Shown: piece by piece, positions 1-13,586 of the stretch | Layout of the letters: every line of letters starts with the position of its first letter | Position numbering within the stretch: the stretch's first letter is position 1 | NCBI GenBank assembly: GCA_002943765.1 | Contig: PQWQ01000005.1 | Coordinates: 682,001 to 746,000 of the forward strand | Origin: Psoroptes ovis | Lineage: Eukaryota; Arthropoda; Arachnida; Sarcoptiformes; Psoroptidae | Length of the DNA: 64,000 bases | Direction: 5' to 3' | Position numbers and translations under genes: made by a program | Notes under the pieces: model-generated | Told to the model about the DNA's origin: nothing | The model's database searches: none | Seen by the model: the letters and a program-made list of their open reading frames with translations, nothing else

Positions 1-3000
1 AAAATGTTGGTTTCGTTATTGGTTCAACAACAGGACCAGTAACGGATAATCAAAGTCAAAATAGTCAAAAATTAAATCAATTAAAATTAATCAATACACA
101 ATCATCGACGCATAATGGTAATTATCGTTGTATTGTATTCAATTCAGAAGGTAGAGGATTAAGTAATGAAATACAAATATTTGTACATTGTAAGTATTCA
201 GATTTTATTAATTTTTAATTTCATTAGTATATTAGGTTGTCCGAAAAGTTTATTCGGCTTAATCACGATAGAGTTGTTCATTGAAAATTGGCCAGAACTT
301 TCCGGACAATCTATTATATATTTCCCAAATATGTGTTCCCACATGTATCTCGATTCATTAAAAATGAATGAAGAATTTATATTTGGCCCCATTTCAATTA
401 CAATGTATCGATATGTTCAGACGAGACCGACACACAGATCCGAAGAAAACGTTTCGAATCGATTTTCTCATTAAAGAATTGAATCAAATGTTCAATGATT
501 GATTCTTCATTTAGAATCTTCGGTGTAGACATTCTTCTTCTTCGAGCCCAGAATTTGTTGAAATATAAGACGTGCAAACAATTGAATGAGTCAATGAATG
601 TATTGATGTTTCGATTCTGGCTCAGATTCAATTCTTAGCCTGTAAAAATTGGAAATTTTCAAAATTTCAAATTTTGAAAATAAGAAAAAAAAGATAAGAA
701 ATATTAATTCATTTAACCCTTTCATTTTGGTAATTTCATGTATTCAATGCCTATCTATTTATGTCTATGTGTGTGTTAATTAGATGTATCGAAATTCATT
801 TATCAAATGGTTAAAATGTTGAAAATTTCTTAAAAATTTTCTTTAAGATTTTTTTCCATGAGAAATTTTCCTTTAAATTTTAAAATAATTACAATTTGAT
901 GTTTCACAGAGAGAATCTTCGATCAAAACGATCAAACGATCGATTGTTTTTCACCCTTTTTGTTTGATGGAGGTTTTAACCCTTTTATTTTTCATTATTT
1001 AATGGTCATTAACCCTTTTCCATGAGGTTTCAAACCCTCTCATTTCAATGTTTATTAACCTTTTTCATTATCATTTATTTCACATTTCATTTCATAGATG
1101 CACCACGTTGTTCATTTTCAACAATGAAAACATCAACGAATGCGATCGTTGATGATGATCACGTCAAATATCGATTAAACAATGGACAAGCATTGAATTT
1201 ATCATGTCCAATCGATGTCACATCGATTATTGCTGGCGATGGTGATGAAATACAATCGATACAATCGATGAAAAATGATCAAAATTTGCTTAGGAAAAAA
1301 TTTCAATTTCATTGGTCATTTATTGATCATGATGACCATGATCATCAATCAATCAATGATAATGATCAAATTGAGCTACACAAACAATTAATACCATCGA
1401 ATCAAATTGAATTATTAAGTAAATCAAATGGTGGTAAACAAATATTACTTGAAAATAATGCAATATTTTTGAATAAATTCAATTCGAAAATTTTCAATGA
1501 TAATAAACAAATATATCATATTGAATGTTGGCTACAACAGTTACCACCACAATCACATCAATCAGACCACGCATATCAATCGTCATTATTATCGATGAAC
1601 CATCCATCATCGATAAACCATCGATCTTCTTATCTTAAATCATCATGTAAATATGAAATTCATTCATCATCATCATCATCTACTTCGGCTACCGCTGATC
1701 ATACGAAAAATTCAGCTCAAGATAATGATCCATCATTGATTACGAAAACGACTATGACGATCACCAATGATAGCAATTATCGTTCAAATTATCACCATTG
1801 TCAATTACAAATCATTGATTTGAAATCTTTACGTATCAAATGTCATATCTTAGGTAAGTCGAATGAATAATGTTTTTCTCAATGTGAATTTCCCGAACAT
1901 TCGAATTTCGAATCATTTTACCAAAAGAATTATTCCCGGAAGATTTTTCCAGGAAAAATTTCCCAGAATTTCGCCTACAAATTTTCATTTCTGGAACATT
2001 TCAAAACTTCTTGGGGTATTCTCTCCTTAAATTCTGTGGCCATTTCTTCTTCACGGCCTTCAAGAATTTTGGCGGTTCTTCCTATGAATTCATAATTCAT
2101 TTTCTTGGTTATTGTTGGATTGGATTCTCTGGTTTGATTTTTTCATTGATTCTTCGAGAATCAGAGAATTAAATCAAAGAAATTACATTACCAGAAACCG
2201 AAATGTAATAATTCAAAATAAAACCGCAAACATAAAAAATATGTAACAAACAGAATTTTAAAGATTCATAAATATTGTTATTATGACTATTTTGTTATCA
2301 CTTGGCAAGTTGTGGTTTACAAACAAATCAATTCTGTTGTTTTGTTTTGTTTTGTTTTTATGAATTATTATTATCATGAACAAACCAGAATGATAATAAT
2401 GATGACCACCAAGTAGTAAAGAAGAAATGATGCCAGAGATTGGTAATAAATTTTCTCAATGTTTGTGTGTATGTCTGTGTGGTTTATGTTTGTCTTTTGA
2501 TTCACTTACCAAAGATTTTTATTTTGATTATTTGTGAAATTTATGTGTTTTCTTTTGCGGTTCTTCGGTTCTTGTCGCTGCTGGTTTCTGGTCCTTGATT
2601 CTTGCGGTTCCTGGTTCTTGTGGCTGCTGGGTTTTCGGTTCTTGGGCCATAGATTTTGTTTGAAAAAAAAATAGATGAATGAATGAGACACATCAACAAA
2701 TGTGAAATGTATTTATTTTGTGCTTATTTTTTTATTTTTTTGTCTGTGTTTTAAATGAAAAAACATGTATAATACATTTGAAAAAATTGCTATTTTCTCT
2801 CTTTTTTCAGTGATATATCAATGTATATATTACATATATACAAACACACATATATATATGGTTTGAATTGAATTTGAAATGAAAATATTCAATTTTTTTG
2901 TTTTGAATTCAAAAATTGAATATTTTCACCCTTAAAAATAATGATAATAATAATGACACATACAAGAACAGAGAATGAGATTGAATTCCCAATAATTCAC

Positions 3001-6000
3001 ACCAGAATTACTCCGAAATTCCCAAGAATTGATGAATATTATTCTTGATTATTCAATGATGAATTTGAATATATATTCTTACACCGGTAATTATTCTTCT
3101 TTGAATGAAATTCGGTCTATTTTCTGATTTGAATATATTAGGTTGTCCGGAAAGTTTTTGCCGATTATATCGTAGGCAAATCATGAGAAAATCGGTAAAA
3201 ATTTATCGGACAACCTATTATTTTTCAAGCAAAAAAAACTTGAATCCAAGAAGACTTGATTTCTTAATAATTTCTTCATTTTCTTTTTTTTTTTTTTTTT
3301 TTTCATTTGAATTATTTTAAATTGAATTGAATTGAATTATTATTATTAGTATTTGATTCAAGTGAAAATATGTTGTTGTTGTTGTTGTTGAATATTGCTG
3401 GCTTAATATTATTCAATTTTTGATTTATTTTAATCAAAATTTGAACCGAAAAAATTTTGATTCAAATTTAATTTTAGTTAAATCTAGTGTATGAATGAAT
3501 GAATGAATCAAGAAGGAACAGATTGAATTGTGATTCATCATATTCAGTTTCGATTTGAATTGAATTGAATCAAATCAAATTTCTCTTCTTCTTTGTGAAT
3601 CAAATCATTGAATTGAATCGGATTTTGAATTTTCGTGAATTTTCCATGAATTTTTGTGAATTTTATGAATGAATTGAATCTAATTCGTGTGTGTGTGTGC
3701 CAGTGTGTCTTTGTGTCTAAGTGTGTTTGTGGGTAAAATTTCAATGAATGATTCCGATGAATGCTTTCAACATTGAATCTGTGAATCATTCACCAACACA
3801 TAATTCATATAATTTGCCGCCCCATATTCGACTGGTATATTAGGGACCGTACACAAAGTTATTTGAATTCTTAACACTGGAAAATGTAAGAATAAATATT
3901 TAAAAAAATATGATATCTTTGAATATTTGAAGAAATATTTAAGAAAAATTGAATAAATTCATTGAAAAATGACTCAAAATGAATCAAAGAATTTCGTATT
4001 TCATTTTTTTTTTCTTTGATTGAATTGAATTGAGTTCAATTCAATTCTGAATTTGAAAATTAAGAATTTTGACTCGAAATTCTTTGCCATTGAAGCTATT
4101 CTTATGCTCAAAGAAACTCTATTCTTCAGTTCAAACCTATTCAATCGAATTTGATTCAATTCTTCAATTCGATTCATTGCCATTTTTACAGTTTCGAATT
4201 TTTTTTTTTTTGAGATTTCCAAAAATTTCTAAGAAAATTTTTCGCGCTTCAAGTAAATTTCTTACAAATACAAATACTAAGTGTTTCGAATTCAAAATCT
4301 TTTGAATTCTTTTACTTTATTTGTGGATGCTTTGTTTGTCATTTTCGGTGAATCATTTTCTTTGGTGAAATTTCGGTGAAAAATTTTGAATTTTCGTTCT
4401 GGATTTGTGCAGAGAATTGAGCAGAAAAATATTGAATAATAATTCTCGAATCACATTTCGGTACAATGATTTATTTATTTATTTATTTACTTCTATGGAA
4501 TGTGTAATTCATTTTTGATTCATTTCGATTCGAAAGCAAAGCAAAGTTGTCCGAAAAGTTTTGGCCGATTTTCATATGGCAACTCTATTTTGATTAAATG
4601 GTATGAACTTTTCGGATAACCCGAATAGAAAAATATCTTTGAATTTTTGAAATGATTCTCAATTCAAAATATGCGTCAAAAGAATTAATGAAAATTTTGA
4701 TTTCGAATTATTTTAATCAAAATTATTTATTTTGATTTAAGAATTATTTTGATTAATTTCGATTCATGATCATTTCAAGCCAATTTCAATGTGTTTACAT
4801 TCGAGAAAATCCTTGGAAAATCCTAAGAAATTCTTGGAAATCCAAAAAAAATTCTTTGGATTGAATTTTTGACACTTTTCTTGGTTCAAAACTTGTAATT
4901 TGTTCAAAAATTATAATTTCAAAATAAATGAATAAGATGAAATGAACACAATAATAATGAATCGAATTTGAATCAGAATGAATGGTGACATTCGACGCTT
5001 TGTTTTCTCGCTTGTCTTTACCAATGTCTTGGCAAAATGTCTCGACAATTGACTTGTCATAATCATTATCATTATCATCATTAACACAGAACAAATGATC
5101 AACATCATCATCATCATCATCATCATCAGTGATGGTGATGATTAGTGTGAATGAATGTCTATGATGTGTTTGTGTGAATTGCCATTGGTCAATTGAATTC
5201 GAAGAAATAGTCAAAGAAGTCTGGTGTAATCTTAAAGAAATGTTTGATTTCAAAGAATTTCGGGTTGAACCCAAATCAAAAAGAAATGAAATTGAATTAC
5301 CATTGATGATGATGATGATGATGATCGTGTACAACATTGGCTGTTGATTTGTTGTTTTGTAATTGTTGACATTTGTAATTTGTCGAATTATCCACGAATA
5401 TTTCGTCCCCAGAATTTGGTTCCAAGAATATTTTCTTAGGATATTTCTAAGGAATTAATTTCTTGAAGAAATTTCCAAAGATATTTTCCTCGATGTTTGC
5501 AAATTCAAATTGTTGAGGCTTGTACAAATATCCCCTCATTCTTATGATCATCATCATCATCATCTTATAAGACTCGATTTGTGTGTATCATTTTCCATTG
5601 AATTCATTATTTGTTGATATTATTATTATCATCATTATCGTCATTCATTCATAAATTGAATTATAAATTAATTTTCTATTATTATTGTTATTATTATTAT
5701 TACAAACGATAATTTGTAAACCATTCGGTTTCACAAATAATTAATTAATTTAGATCATAGAATTAAAATATCAAATAATACAAATACAAATGATATTATT
5801 TTATCATCTTTATTTGCCAGTGTTATTATTATTATTTCATTGACCAAATAAAAGTATTTTTTTGGTAAAAGAATTAATAATTCAGATGTTATAATAACAA
5901 TGGTTAATAATAACAATATAAAACAGCCTCGAGGCTAAGCTTTGTGGCTTGACTTTTACTTGAAATATATACATATATCACACATTGATATTGATATATA

Positions 6001-8908
6001 TTATTTGTGTGTTCTGCAAATTATTACAATCGTTTATTTTTATTATTATAATAACAACTGTTATAATGATATTATTAATATTAATAATAATAAATAATAA
6101 TGAAAATGCTTGAATTTCTTGAATTTCCTTAAGAATTTTTCACATGTTTTTATTTGCCTTAAGATGTTTAATACTTGATGTTGGCGATACTTGAGACAAT
6201 TTTAATAATGATCGTATATTAAACGAACGTATTAATGAAATTATATATTTGATTGATGACAATTTTTAAGTAAATTATTAGGTTGTCCGAAAAGTTTTGA
6301 CTGATTTTTATGTGCAACTATATTGTGATTAAGCCGAATGAACTTTTCGGACAACCTATGATTTGCCTGCAAATATTTTTACTCGTAATAATTTTTAATT
6401 TAATTCAATTTTTTTTCTCATACAGTAAATTCACTTATTGAATTAATACGAACCAAATTTTCACCATCATCATCTATGTATTCAATGATGGTTAATAATG
6501 ATATTGAATCATCTAATTTCAAATATCGTATTGAATTATTTGAAATATTCGTGAATAATGATGATGGTAAACGATTGATACAATCGATTGAATTCGATCA
6601 AACACTTACAACCACCTTGGATAATAATGACTTTGAACAGAAATTTTCCAATTTTAAAATTGAAAATAATCATAAATATCGATTGAAACTATCGATTATG
6701 ATCAATCAATCATCGTTCGATGGCCATAATGAAGGCAATTCCAAAGTATTGAATGAAGAATCGATAGAATTCAATTTATCCGACAATATGACAATCATTG
6801 TCATTGATAATATTGGTCAAAATGAATCAAAAATGGCGCGAAATTCAAAATCAATCTATGTTTACAATGATGATAATGATGTTGATGATGATGATGAAGG
6901 TTCATCATCATTGGCTGTTGGTGAGTGTGTTTTGTTTTCAATTTTTTTAAATTTTAAAAAATTCAAATATTTCAAATTTTAGCGCCAAAATCATATGCTA
7001 TCGATGATCGTCGTATGACAAGTAGTGATAATAATAATGGTCAACATGATCATCATAAACAACAATATTCGACAACGACAACAACAACATCATCTATGAA
7101 CAATAACCTCTTATTATTATATCGTCCATTATTGCTATTACTATCATTGCTTTTAATTGGAATTATATTGATCATTATTCTCGTATATTCATCATTAAGA
7201 TTTTGTCTATCTATTCATGGCCCCACTACTTCCATGGTCCATAATGATGATGACCACCATCAACAACAGCAATCGATCAACAAAACTAATGATTTACCAT
7301 TGATCATTGATCAAAAGCAACCCAATAAGCCAACAAATGCATCAATAATTGAATCGAACAGTAATGATATTATTGATGAAAATCTTCAGAATAAGGTAAA
7401 TTTTCATTTTAGGTTGTCCGAAAAGTTTTGGCCAATTTTTTATGAGCAACTCTATTGTGATTAAGCGGAATGAACTTTTCGGACAATCTAATAGAAATAT
7501 TATTGTAGAATTGAAAATAATGATGATTCTTCTTTTGTTCTGTTTCATTCATTCGAAATTCAATAAATTATTTGATTCACAGAATAATACACATGTGACT
7601 GTTGTATGCATGAATACGAACAATAGTCTTGAAAACAATATGGAAATCGACGGAAATAATAATGATAATAATGATGATCAGAATAATCAAATAACTGATC
7701 ATCATCATCATCATCCTCATAAAATTATTAATTCAATTGATAATCGAATACATTCATTGATTCGAATGGAAAATTTTGTCGCGCCTACTTCTACTATGAA
7801 CATCAATAGCAACGCTGACAATGACGATGTTGGAAATAATGATATTGAAACATCATTAATTAAAAATTATCATATAAAACAACAGCAGCAGCTACCGTTA
7901 TCAAAATCATCACGATCATCATCATCAATTAATGATACAAATAATGATAATAAACATATGATTACAATGATTGAAACGATGATGATGATGAATAACAACA
8001 ATGGTGATAATGGTAATGATGAAGTTGTTCATACATTCAATCATCACCAATCAATGTTGGTGGAGCAGCCATCGTTGCAGCCGCCGCCAGTCAATGATCA
8101 TCAACATCAATCAATTGTATTTGATACAAATAATCAAAGTAAATATTTTAATTGTAAGTCTCTGCGTCAGTTTGTGCGATGAATGAATGAATATAATATT
8201 AGGTTGTCCGAAAAGTTTTGACCGATTTTTATTAACAAATCCATTGATGATTAAGCTGAATAAACTTTTCGGACAACCTAAAATATTATATATGCAAATG
8301 AGAATTTCAGAATTTTTCAGAATTTCAGAATTTTTTTTTTTGTTTGTTTTAACTTTGATTTTTTTTATTCTTATTATTCTTAGTTGTATTTCCCAAAGTA
8401 TCAATTGTTTCTTGAATAGTTGTATTTCTTCAGAATATTCATTATTTTTGCATAATGATGATGATAATTATTTATTTATTTTGTCTCATTTCTTTCCATT
8501 GTTCCATTCACCATTAATAATCAACCGTCATCATCATCATCATCATCATCATTATTGCTATGGTGCTATATGGGTACTATTTTTGAATGCCAAACTATCA
8601 AATGATTCACAACGAAACAAAACACAAAACAATTCAAAGCATCGAATCAAAATGAAATTTGTCTCGAATATTATAATTTTAATGATAATGTTAATGATAA
8701 TGATAATATTGATATTGATAATAATGATAATGATATGACAATGGCAACAGCCACGGCTACAGCTATTGTAAATTCAAACATTACTGAACTCGTTAATAAT
8801 AATAATAATGATTGTAATGGTAACAGCATTATTATTATTGATAATCAAAGTCAAAATGATCAAAGATATTTCTTCGACAACAACAGCAACCATCATATTC
8901 ATCAATGA
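1..8908 (+). CDS. Ig/FN3 single-pass membrane receptor, sidestep-like (3' part of gene; 5' exons lie outside the window)
   Basis: I join exons 3-189, 1098-1853, 6426-6920, 6983-7395, 7583-8153 and, tentatively, 8640-8908. Every junction has GT/AG and matching phase (1,1,1,0,1). The first exon ends an Ig domain with the F-strand motif NGNYRCIVFNSEG, and the junction reads VHYAPRC, the inter-domain signature typical of sidestep-type neuronal Ig proteins. Exon 2 is a further Ig domain (LNLSCP, FHWSF, HIECW) with low-complexity inserts. Exon 3 looks like a fibronectin III fold (YRIELFEI, HKYRLKLSI). Exon 4 carries one Leu/Ile-rich membrane span at about 7110-7195. The rest is a cytoplasmic tail rich in N, D, H and Q. 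In insects sidestep proteins are surface ligands for Beat receptors in axon guidance. The introns of 908 and 4572 bp hold miniature transposons. The last exon is least certain: a stronger acceptor at 8381-8382 would instead end the protein after a few codons. Confidence 0.6.
190..1097 (+). other. intron of the receptor gene
   Basis: The donor GTAAGT follows the Ig exon at 189 and the acceptor TTTCATAG ends at 1097. Joining restores the HYAPRC codon run across the junction (phase 1). Apart from one miniature element the intron is AT-rich simple sequence. Short open frames inside it look like chance. Confidence 0.75.
233..313 (-). mobile_element. mariner-type miniature element, subfamily 1 (asymmetric arms)
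   Basis: The ends are TTAGGTTGTCC and GGACAATCTA. The TTCGGCTTAATC arm comes first, so the copy is reversed. It lies in the first intron of the receptor gene. Confidence 0.8.
3138..3218 (+). mobile_element. mariner-type miniature element, subfamily 2 (palindromic)
   Basis: TTAGGTTGTCCGGAAAG and ATCGGACAACCTA are inverted. The inner arms (GCCGATTATATCG, ATCGGTAAAAA) also pair. It sits in the receptor's long intron. Confidence 0.8.
4545..4622 (+). mobile_element. mariner-type miniature element, subfamily 1, diverged
   Basis: AGTTGTCCGAAAAGTTTTGG pairs with AACTTTTCGGATAACC. The left TTAGG end is eroded, so this is an older copy. Confidence 0.65.
5925..5936. repeat. perfect 12-bp palindrome AGCCTCGAGGCT
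   Basis: This is a GC-rich perfect palindrome in AT-rich intron sequence. Its role is unknown; it could be a dimeric protein site or chance. Confidence 0.4.
6278..6358 (+). mobile_element. mariner-type miniature element, subfamily 1
   Basis: TTAGGTTGTCCGAAAAG is at the left and CTTTTCGGACAACCTA at the right. The centre is TGTGCAACTATATTGTGATT. It lies about 70 bp upstream of the FN3 exon acceptor. Confidence 0.85.
7409..7491 (+). mobile_element. mariner-type miniature element, subfamily 1, inside a 187-bp intron
   Basis: TTAGGTTGTCCGAAAAG and CTTTTCGGACAATCTA are inverted. The element makes up almost half of the intron at 7396-7582, between the membrane-span exon and the tail exon. Confidence 0.85.
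8199..8281 (+). mobile_element. mariner-type miniature element, subfamily 1
   Basis: TTAGGTTGTCCGAAAAG and CTTTTCGGACAACCTAA are inverted. It lies just after the tail exon's donor at 8154, in the last proposed intron of the receptor gene. Confidence 0.85.
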
Positions 8909-9004
8909 TATTAAATTTAAATCATCATGACATCAATGATGATGGTGATCAATGAATTAATGACGCCATCGCATCGTCGTGGCCAACAACAACCAAAATG
9001 AACC

Positions 9005-9039
9005 AGGTCTTCGGGGGCACCACTTCGGTCCGAAGACCT
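9005..9039. repeat. GC-rich stem-loop, 10-bp perfect stem
   Basis: AGGTCTTCGG at 9005-9014 pairs perfectly with CCGAAGACCT at 9030-9039 across a 15-base loop. The stem is far richer in G and C than its surroundings. It may be an RNA hairpin or the end of an unrecognised repeat. Confidence 0.55.
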
Positions 9040-11261
9040 AGAAATTGAATGTTGGGACATCCGTAAACACCAGGATTTTTGGGACTCATATTTTCACGAA
9101 TAATTCGAGAAAACAGGAAAAAAAACAATAAATAAATGAATCAATCAATTGATTGATTGATTGTGATTATTATTGATGGTGGTAACCAAGCAGCAGCAGC
9201 ATCATGAAATAGTTGAAACATCAGTCAATTCAATGTGATTTTGATTTTGAATCAATTTGATTCGATTCGATTTGATTTGATTTCGAATATTCTTCGTTAT
9301 TTTTATTGTTTTTTTTTTTTTTTTTTTTTGCTTGGTGCTCATCCTCATTCTCATTTTCCGATTCTGTTGTTCAGCTGTTGTTGTTGTTGTTTGTTATCAT
9401 CATCATCATCATCATCGTCAGTGATCAAATATCATTTGCCATCAATATATTTGAAAGTAAAATTATTTGAAATCATATGAAAAATCGAATAATGATCATT
9501 ATTATTATTATCATCTGAATAATGTGGAAATATTTGGAAATATTGAATGAAATGAAACAATATCAATTGCATCCAATTCAATATATGATGATTGAAACTA
9601 AACTTGAAATAAAAAATATTCAATTTTCAATTGAAAATTGAATATTAAAAATTGAATTGAATTCTCTGTCTGTGCCCCCCTCTAACATCATTTGAACCCA
9701 ATGGAAATGGAAAAACAATTCCAGAATCTATGAGAAAATATTAAGAATAATATTTGAAATATTCAAATGTTTGAATCAATGGCATTGAAGTAATACTTGA
9801 CATTGTATTCACTATTTGTATTATACTTTGATATTTTAAAATTTAAATTGTTGTTCAAGATTCATTAACCAGAATTATTTCAAACACCAAGCAGCAAACA
9901 CACATTAAAAACACTCAGCCAGTCCCATTTTTCATTTGACTAACTGCTCATTACATAACTCAGACATAATTATTGATTTACAAGAAACACAGACAAAGTG
10001 ACGAAAATATTTAAGAATTAAAAAAATCAATTATGAGATTCACTCATTCATACTCATTGTATTGTTGTAAGTATTTGATTCTTACTATTCTTATTGCAAT
10101 GCTGCTAATGATGATGATTTATTTTAATCATTTTTCAGAAAATTTTTTTTCTTTGAATTATTTGAATTTGAAGAAATTCTTGATACACAGAATCAAATTT
10201 TGCAGTGATATATTTTGGGTAAATAAATAAACAAACGAATACATATAATGTGATCAATGAATTCTTTGATTTTAATAACAAAATGAATTTGAAATAATCA
10301 AAAAATCATTTTAAAATCATTTCAAAAATTGATCATTGTTTTTGTTTTGTTTATTTTTGTTTTGAAAAACTTGAGTGAACTTGGAATGAATAGACGAGAC
10401 AATGAACAAAAGATAGTGTTACTTATATTGTAACCCTTTCATCACAATGAATTCTAAGATAAAATGACATAAGAGCGAAGCGAAGAAGTGAATATATTCA
10501 CGAAGAATAATTCCAAGAATTCTTTTGAATCATTTTTACTTTGAAATTGCTTAGAATCGCTTAGATTTTATTCTAATAAATTTAATATTTAAACAAATAT
10601 AACTGCTTTGAAAAACAAGAAAATACCATCAAAAGATGAAAATGAAGATGTTGATGATGATGATGATGATGATGATGATACTTGAAACTTTTTGAATAAA
10701 TTTTCAAATTGAATGAATGAATGAATGAATTCTCGAATTGTTCATTATGAATATTCACAAACACTAAGAAGTCTTTGTTTATTTATTTATTTATTTGTAA
10801 ATGAATAAATAAGAATAAATAAATAAATAAATAAATGAATGAATGAATAATATTAGAAATGTATTCATTACATTATATTTCACTTAAAATAATAATAACG
10901 ATAATAATGTTTGATGATAATAATGATAATGATAATGATTTCAATGCAAATAAAAGTGAAGAACAAGTGTAGAAAGGATACGGATATCAGCCATTAAAAT
11001 CATCATCATCGTTAATGATGATAATGACATTTGAATTGAATTGAATGAAATGAAATGAATACTTTTCAGATTCAAAGAGTTAAAATTATTTTTAATTTTT
11101 TTTAAATTTTTCAAATTCACCTATTTTAACAGTTCGAATGTTTTGCTGAAAAGATTTCATTCGAAACTGTCACCTTGCTATGTTGAAATAGTTGAAAACG
11201 CCCGTTATGAACACGGGGTGAGCAGTATGTAAACAAAAAATTTTACACGTCATCATCACGT

Positions 11262-11273
11262 CGCCAGCTGGCG
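11262..11273. repeat. perfect palindrome CGCCAGCTGGCG
   Basis: Twelve bases of perfect dyad symmetry containing an E-box core (CAGCTG). It lies in a locally GC-richer 100-bp patch that could be promoter DNA, but no adjacent gene was identified. Confidence 0.4.
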
Positions 11274-11919
11274 TAGTGGTGGTTTGCTCGGTGAATTTTC
11301 TGTTAATTTTTTTTTAATTTGAAATTGATTTAAATTGAAAATAGCTGAAAATCAACGGCATTCATCATCAGCAGCAGCATCACCACAATTGTCATTGTCA
11401 CTGTGCTGTTCACTGTTAAATTGTATTGAAATTCGGTGAATTCTTTGAATTTTTAAATTTTGTTTTGTTGATTTGGTATGAAAGGATTATCACGAATATT
11501 TTTTTGTTTTTGTTTACATTCGACTTTTACTCAAATACAAAGCCAAAGCTTTTCCGGGTACAAAATTGTCCCGAAAAATTTTCAAATTGTCAAAACATTT
11601 AAAAACATTTGTACATGAAGATTTATTTGTCAAATTCCAAATGCGAATCATCTGATTTAATTCAATTCGACCGATTCAATCCTAATTCATTCGAAAAAAA
11701 ATGCTCATCCACTGTGAATGTGTATACATGTGTCCCTCATTGTACATGTGCTTCAAACCCTTTCAAATTCTGAAATTTTCCTTTGAATTGAAATGAATGT
11801 TTCAAATGAATTTTCGCAAAAAAAAAAATTCCAATTGAAATTTTGTAAATATAAAAATACCTGCTGAAAAAAAAAACAAATTAAAAACAAAAATGTGAAA
11901 CAATATTTGATTTAAATCA

Positions 11920-12005
11920 TTAGGTTGTCCGAAAAGTTCATCACGCTTAAACACTAGTGAAGTTGTGCATGAAAATCGGCCAAAACTTTACGGACAACAA
12001 CCTAA
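11920..12005 (-). mobile_element. mariner-type miniature element, subfamily 1
   Basis: TTAGGTTGTCCGAAAAG is at the left and TACGGACAACAACCTAA at the right. The right end has an extra AAC triplet. Reverse orientation. Confidence 0.8.
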
Positions 12006-12320
12006 TATCTGTGTAAAAAACAAATGAATGAATGAATGAATTGAAATCCAAAAAAAATATTTTTTGTTTGTTTGTCCCTTTCAACAAATTTTTATTTTTT
12101 AAAAAATTGTTTGAATTTTTACCTGAACATACACACACACACACAGTTACATTGATTTTGATTTGTTTTGTTTTTGTTAATTTTACAAATTTTTCTGTAT
12201 TTTTGTCTTTGTATGTATATTTACAAATGAATCGTGTATAAATACAAATACAAACATTATTCATTTACTAATGTTTAATTCATGAATGAATTGTTCTGTT
12301 TTTTTTTTGTTTGTTATATA

Positions 12321-12400
12321 TTAGGTTGTCCGTAAAGTTCTGGCTAATTTTCATGAGTAATTCTATTGATTAAGCCGAATAAACTTTTCGGACAGCCAAA
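12321..12400 (+). mobile_element. mariner-type miniature element, subfamily 1
   Basis: TTAGGTTGTCCGTAAAG at the left, AACTTTTCGGACAGCC at the right; TAAGCCGAAT in the right arm sets the orientation. Confidence 0.8.
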
Positions 12401-13586
12401 TATATTTTTTTTTTTGTAAATTTTAATTCAAAAACAAAGAAAATTAAAATAAAATGAAAAATTTAAGCAAACAAACAAATCAATATAAACAACAAAAGAA
12501 CATTCATTCATGTGTGTGTGTGTTTCGATTGTATTGTTCCTTGAAAAATGTTTAATTCGAATGATTTTAAAGACAAAATTTTCGAACCATTCGAATCGAT
12601 TATTATCGTTGGGTATGTATAATCTTGATTTATTTAATTTCATTTATTTTGATTTTTTTTGAAATCTGAATTTTGTAAACAAAAGAGCCCAAAATAACCA
12701 AATGAATTCAATCTATATTCATATGTTCTTCCTTTTGTTTTTGTGAAAAATATCGATTCAAGATTGATTGATCAAATGAATTGATCAAAATTGATTTGTA
12801 TTTATTTTCCACTGTGTATGTTTATTGAAACACTTGGAAAAAAAACGCCCATCCATTCATGATTGAATCAATGAAATGAATTGATTTTAAACTAATCAAT
12901 TTGATTAAATTTAAATCGTTTATTTTCTATTTTCTTTTTAATGATTTTCCATAGATTTACTACTCTGTTCTGTTCAATCAATATGCAAATTTTCAATTGA
13001 ATTCAAATGAATGAATGAATGAATAATCAATGATTTAAATTGATTGAAAATCGATCAAATTTTTTTTCCTTCCACTCCCCCCCCAAAAAAAAAAAGATTT
13101 GATTCAATGTGATTGATATTGATATCCACCAACAAATAGTATCATTGTTAGTATTATTATCATTGTTATTATCATCATTGACCCACAATTACACGAATAG
13201 TATGGCCAATTTTTACCCATCATCAAATAAACTTTTGTGCCGGAAATAAACAAATGAATACTCAGTGAAATACATTGAAATTCAATGGTATAATTCATTT
13301 GAAATTTTCAATCGATCCGATTTGAATTTTAATGAAAATTTCTTGAGAAAATTTCCTTAAGAAAATTAATTGGAATTATTTTTCGGTAAGAATTCGTATT
13401 TTATTCAATACACAAGAAAATATTTGATTCATTCAATTTTTTTCCTTTTTCAAAAAAAAAATCTAGGTCTAAATAGCCTCAAGGCATTGTATTGCAGTGA
13501 TTATGTGTGTTCGATTGATTGATTGATTGATTCAAATATTGATTGGTGGAATATTGTGTTCTGTGAAAACTGTTAAGAATGTATTT

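Larger units (their letters stand above)
1854..6425 (+). other. long intron of the receptor gene (4.6 kb)
   Basis: The donor GTAAGT at 1854 and acceptor CTCATACAG at 6425 join phase-1 exons. The intron holds three miniature elements, (TG)n and (GAT)n runs, poly-T and a CG palindrome. A 180-codon open frame on the minus strand at 4795-5337 is mostly low-complexity triplet repeat and is not taken as a gene. Confidence 0.7.

Noticed and set aside
198..392. Open frames across the miniature elements, for example at 233-313, 7409-7491 and 60404-60489
   Set aside because: The elements' own sequence happens to lack stops in some frames; the same peptide recurs at every copy and does not resemble a transposase.
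4795..5337. 180-codon open frame on the minus strand in the receptor's long intron
   Set aside because: It is made largely of I, D and S runs from ATC/GAT repeats, with no domain and no splice context.
7442..7582. Coding sequence running from the miniature element into the tail exon (frame open from 7442)
   Set aside because: The upstream exon is in another frame through the element, and a clear donor (7396) and acceptor (7582) remove it.
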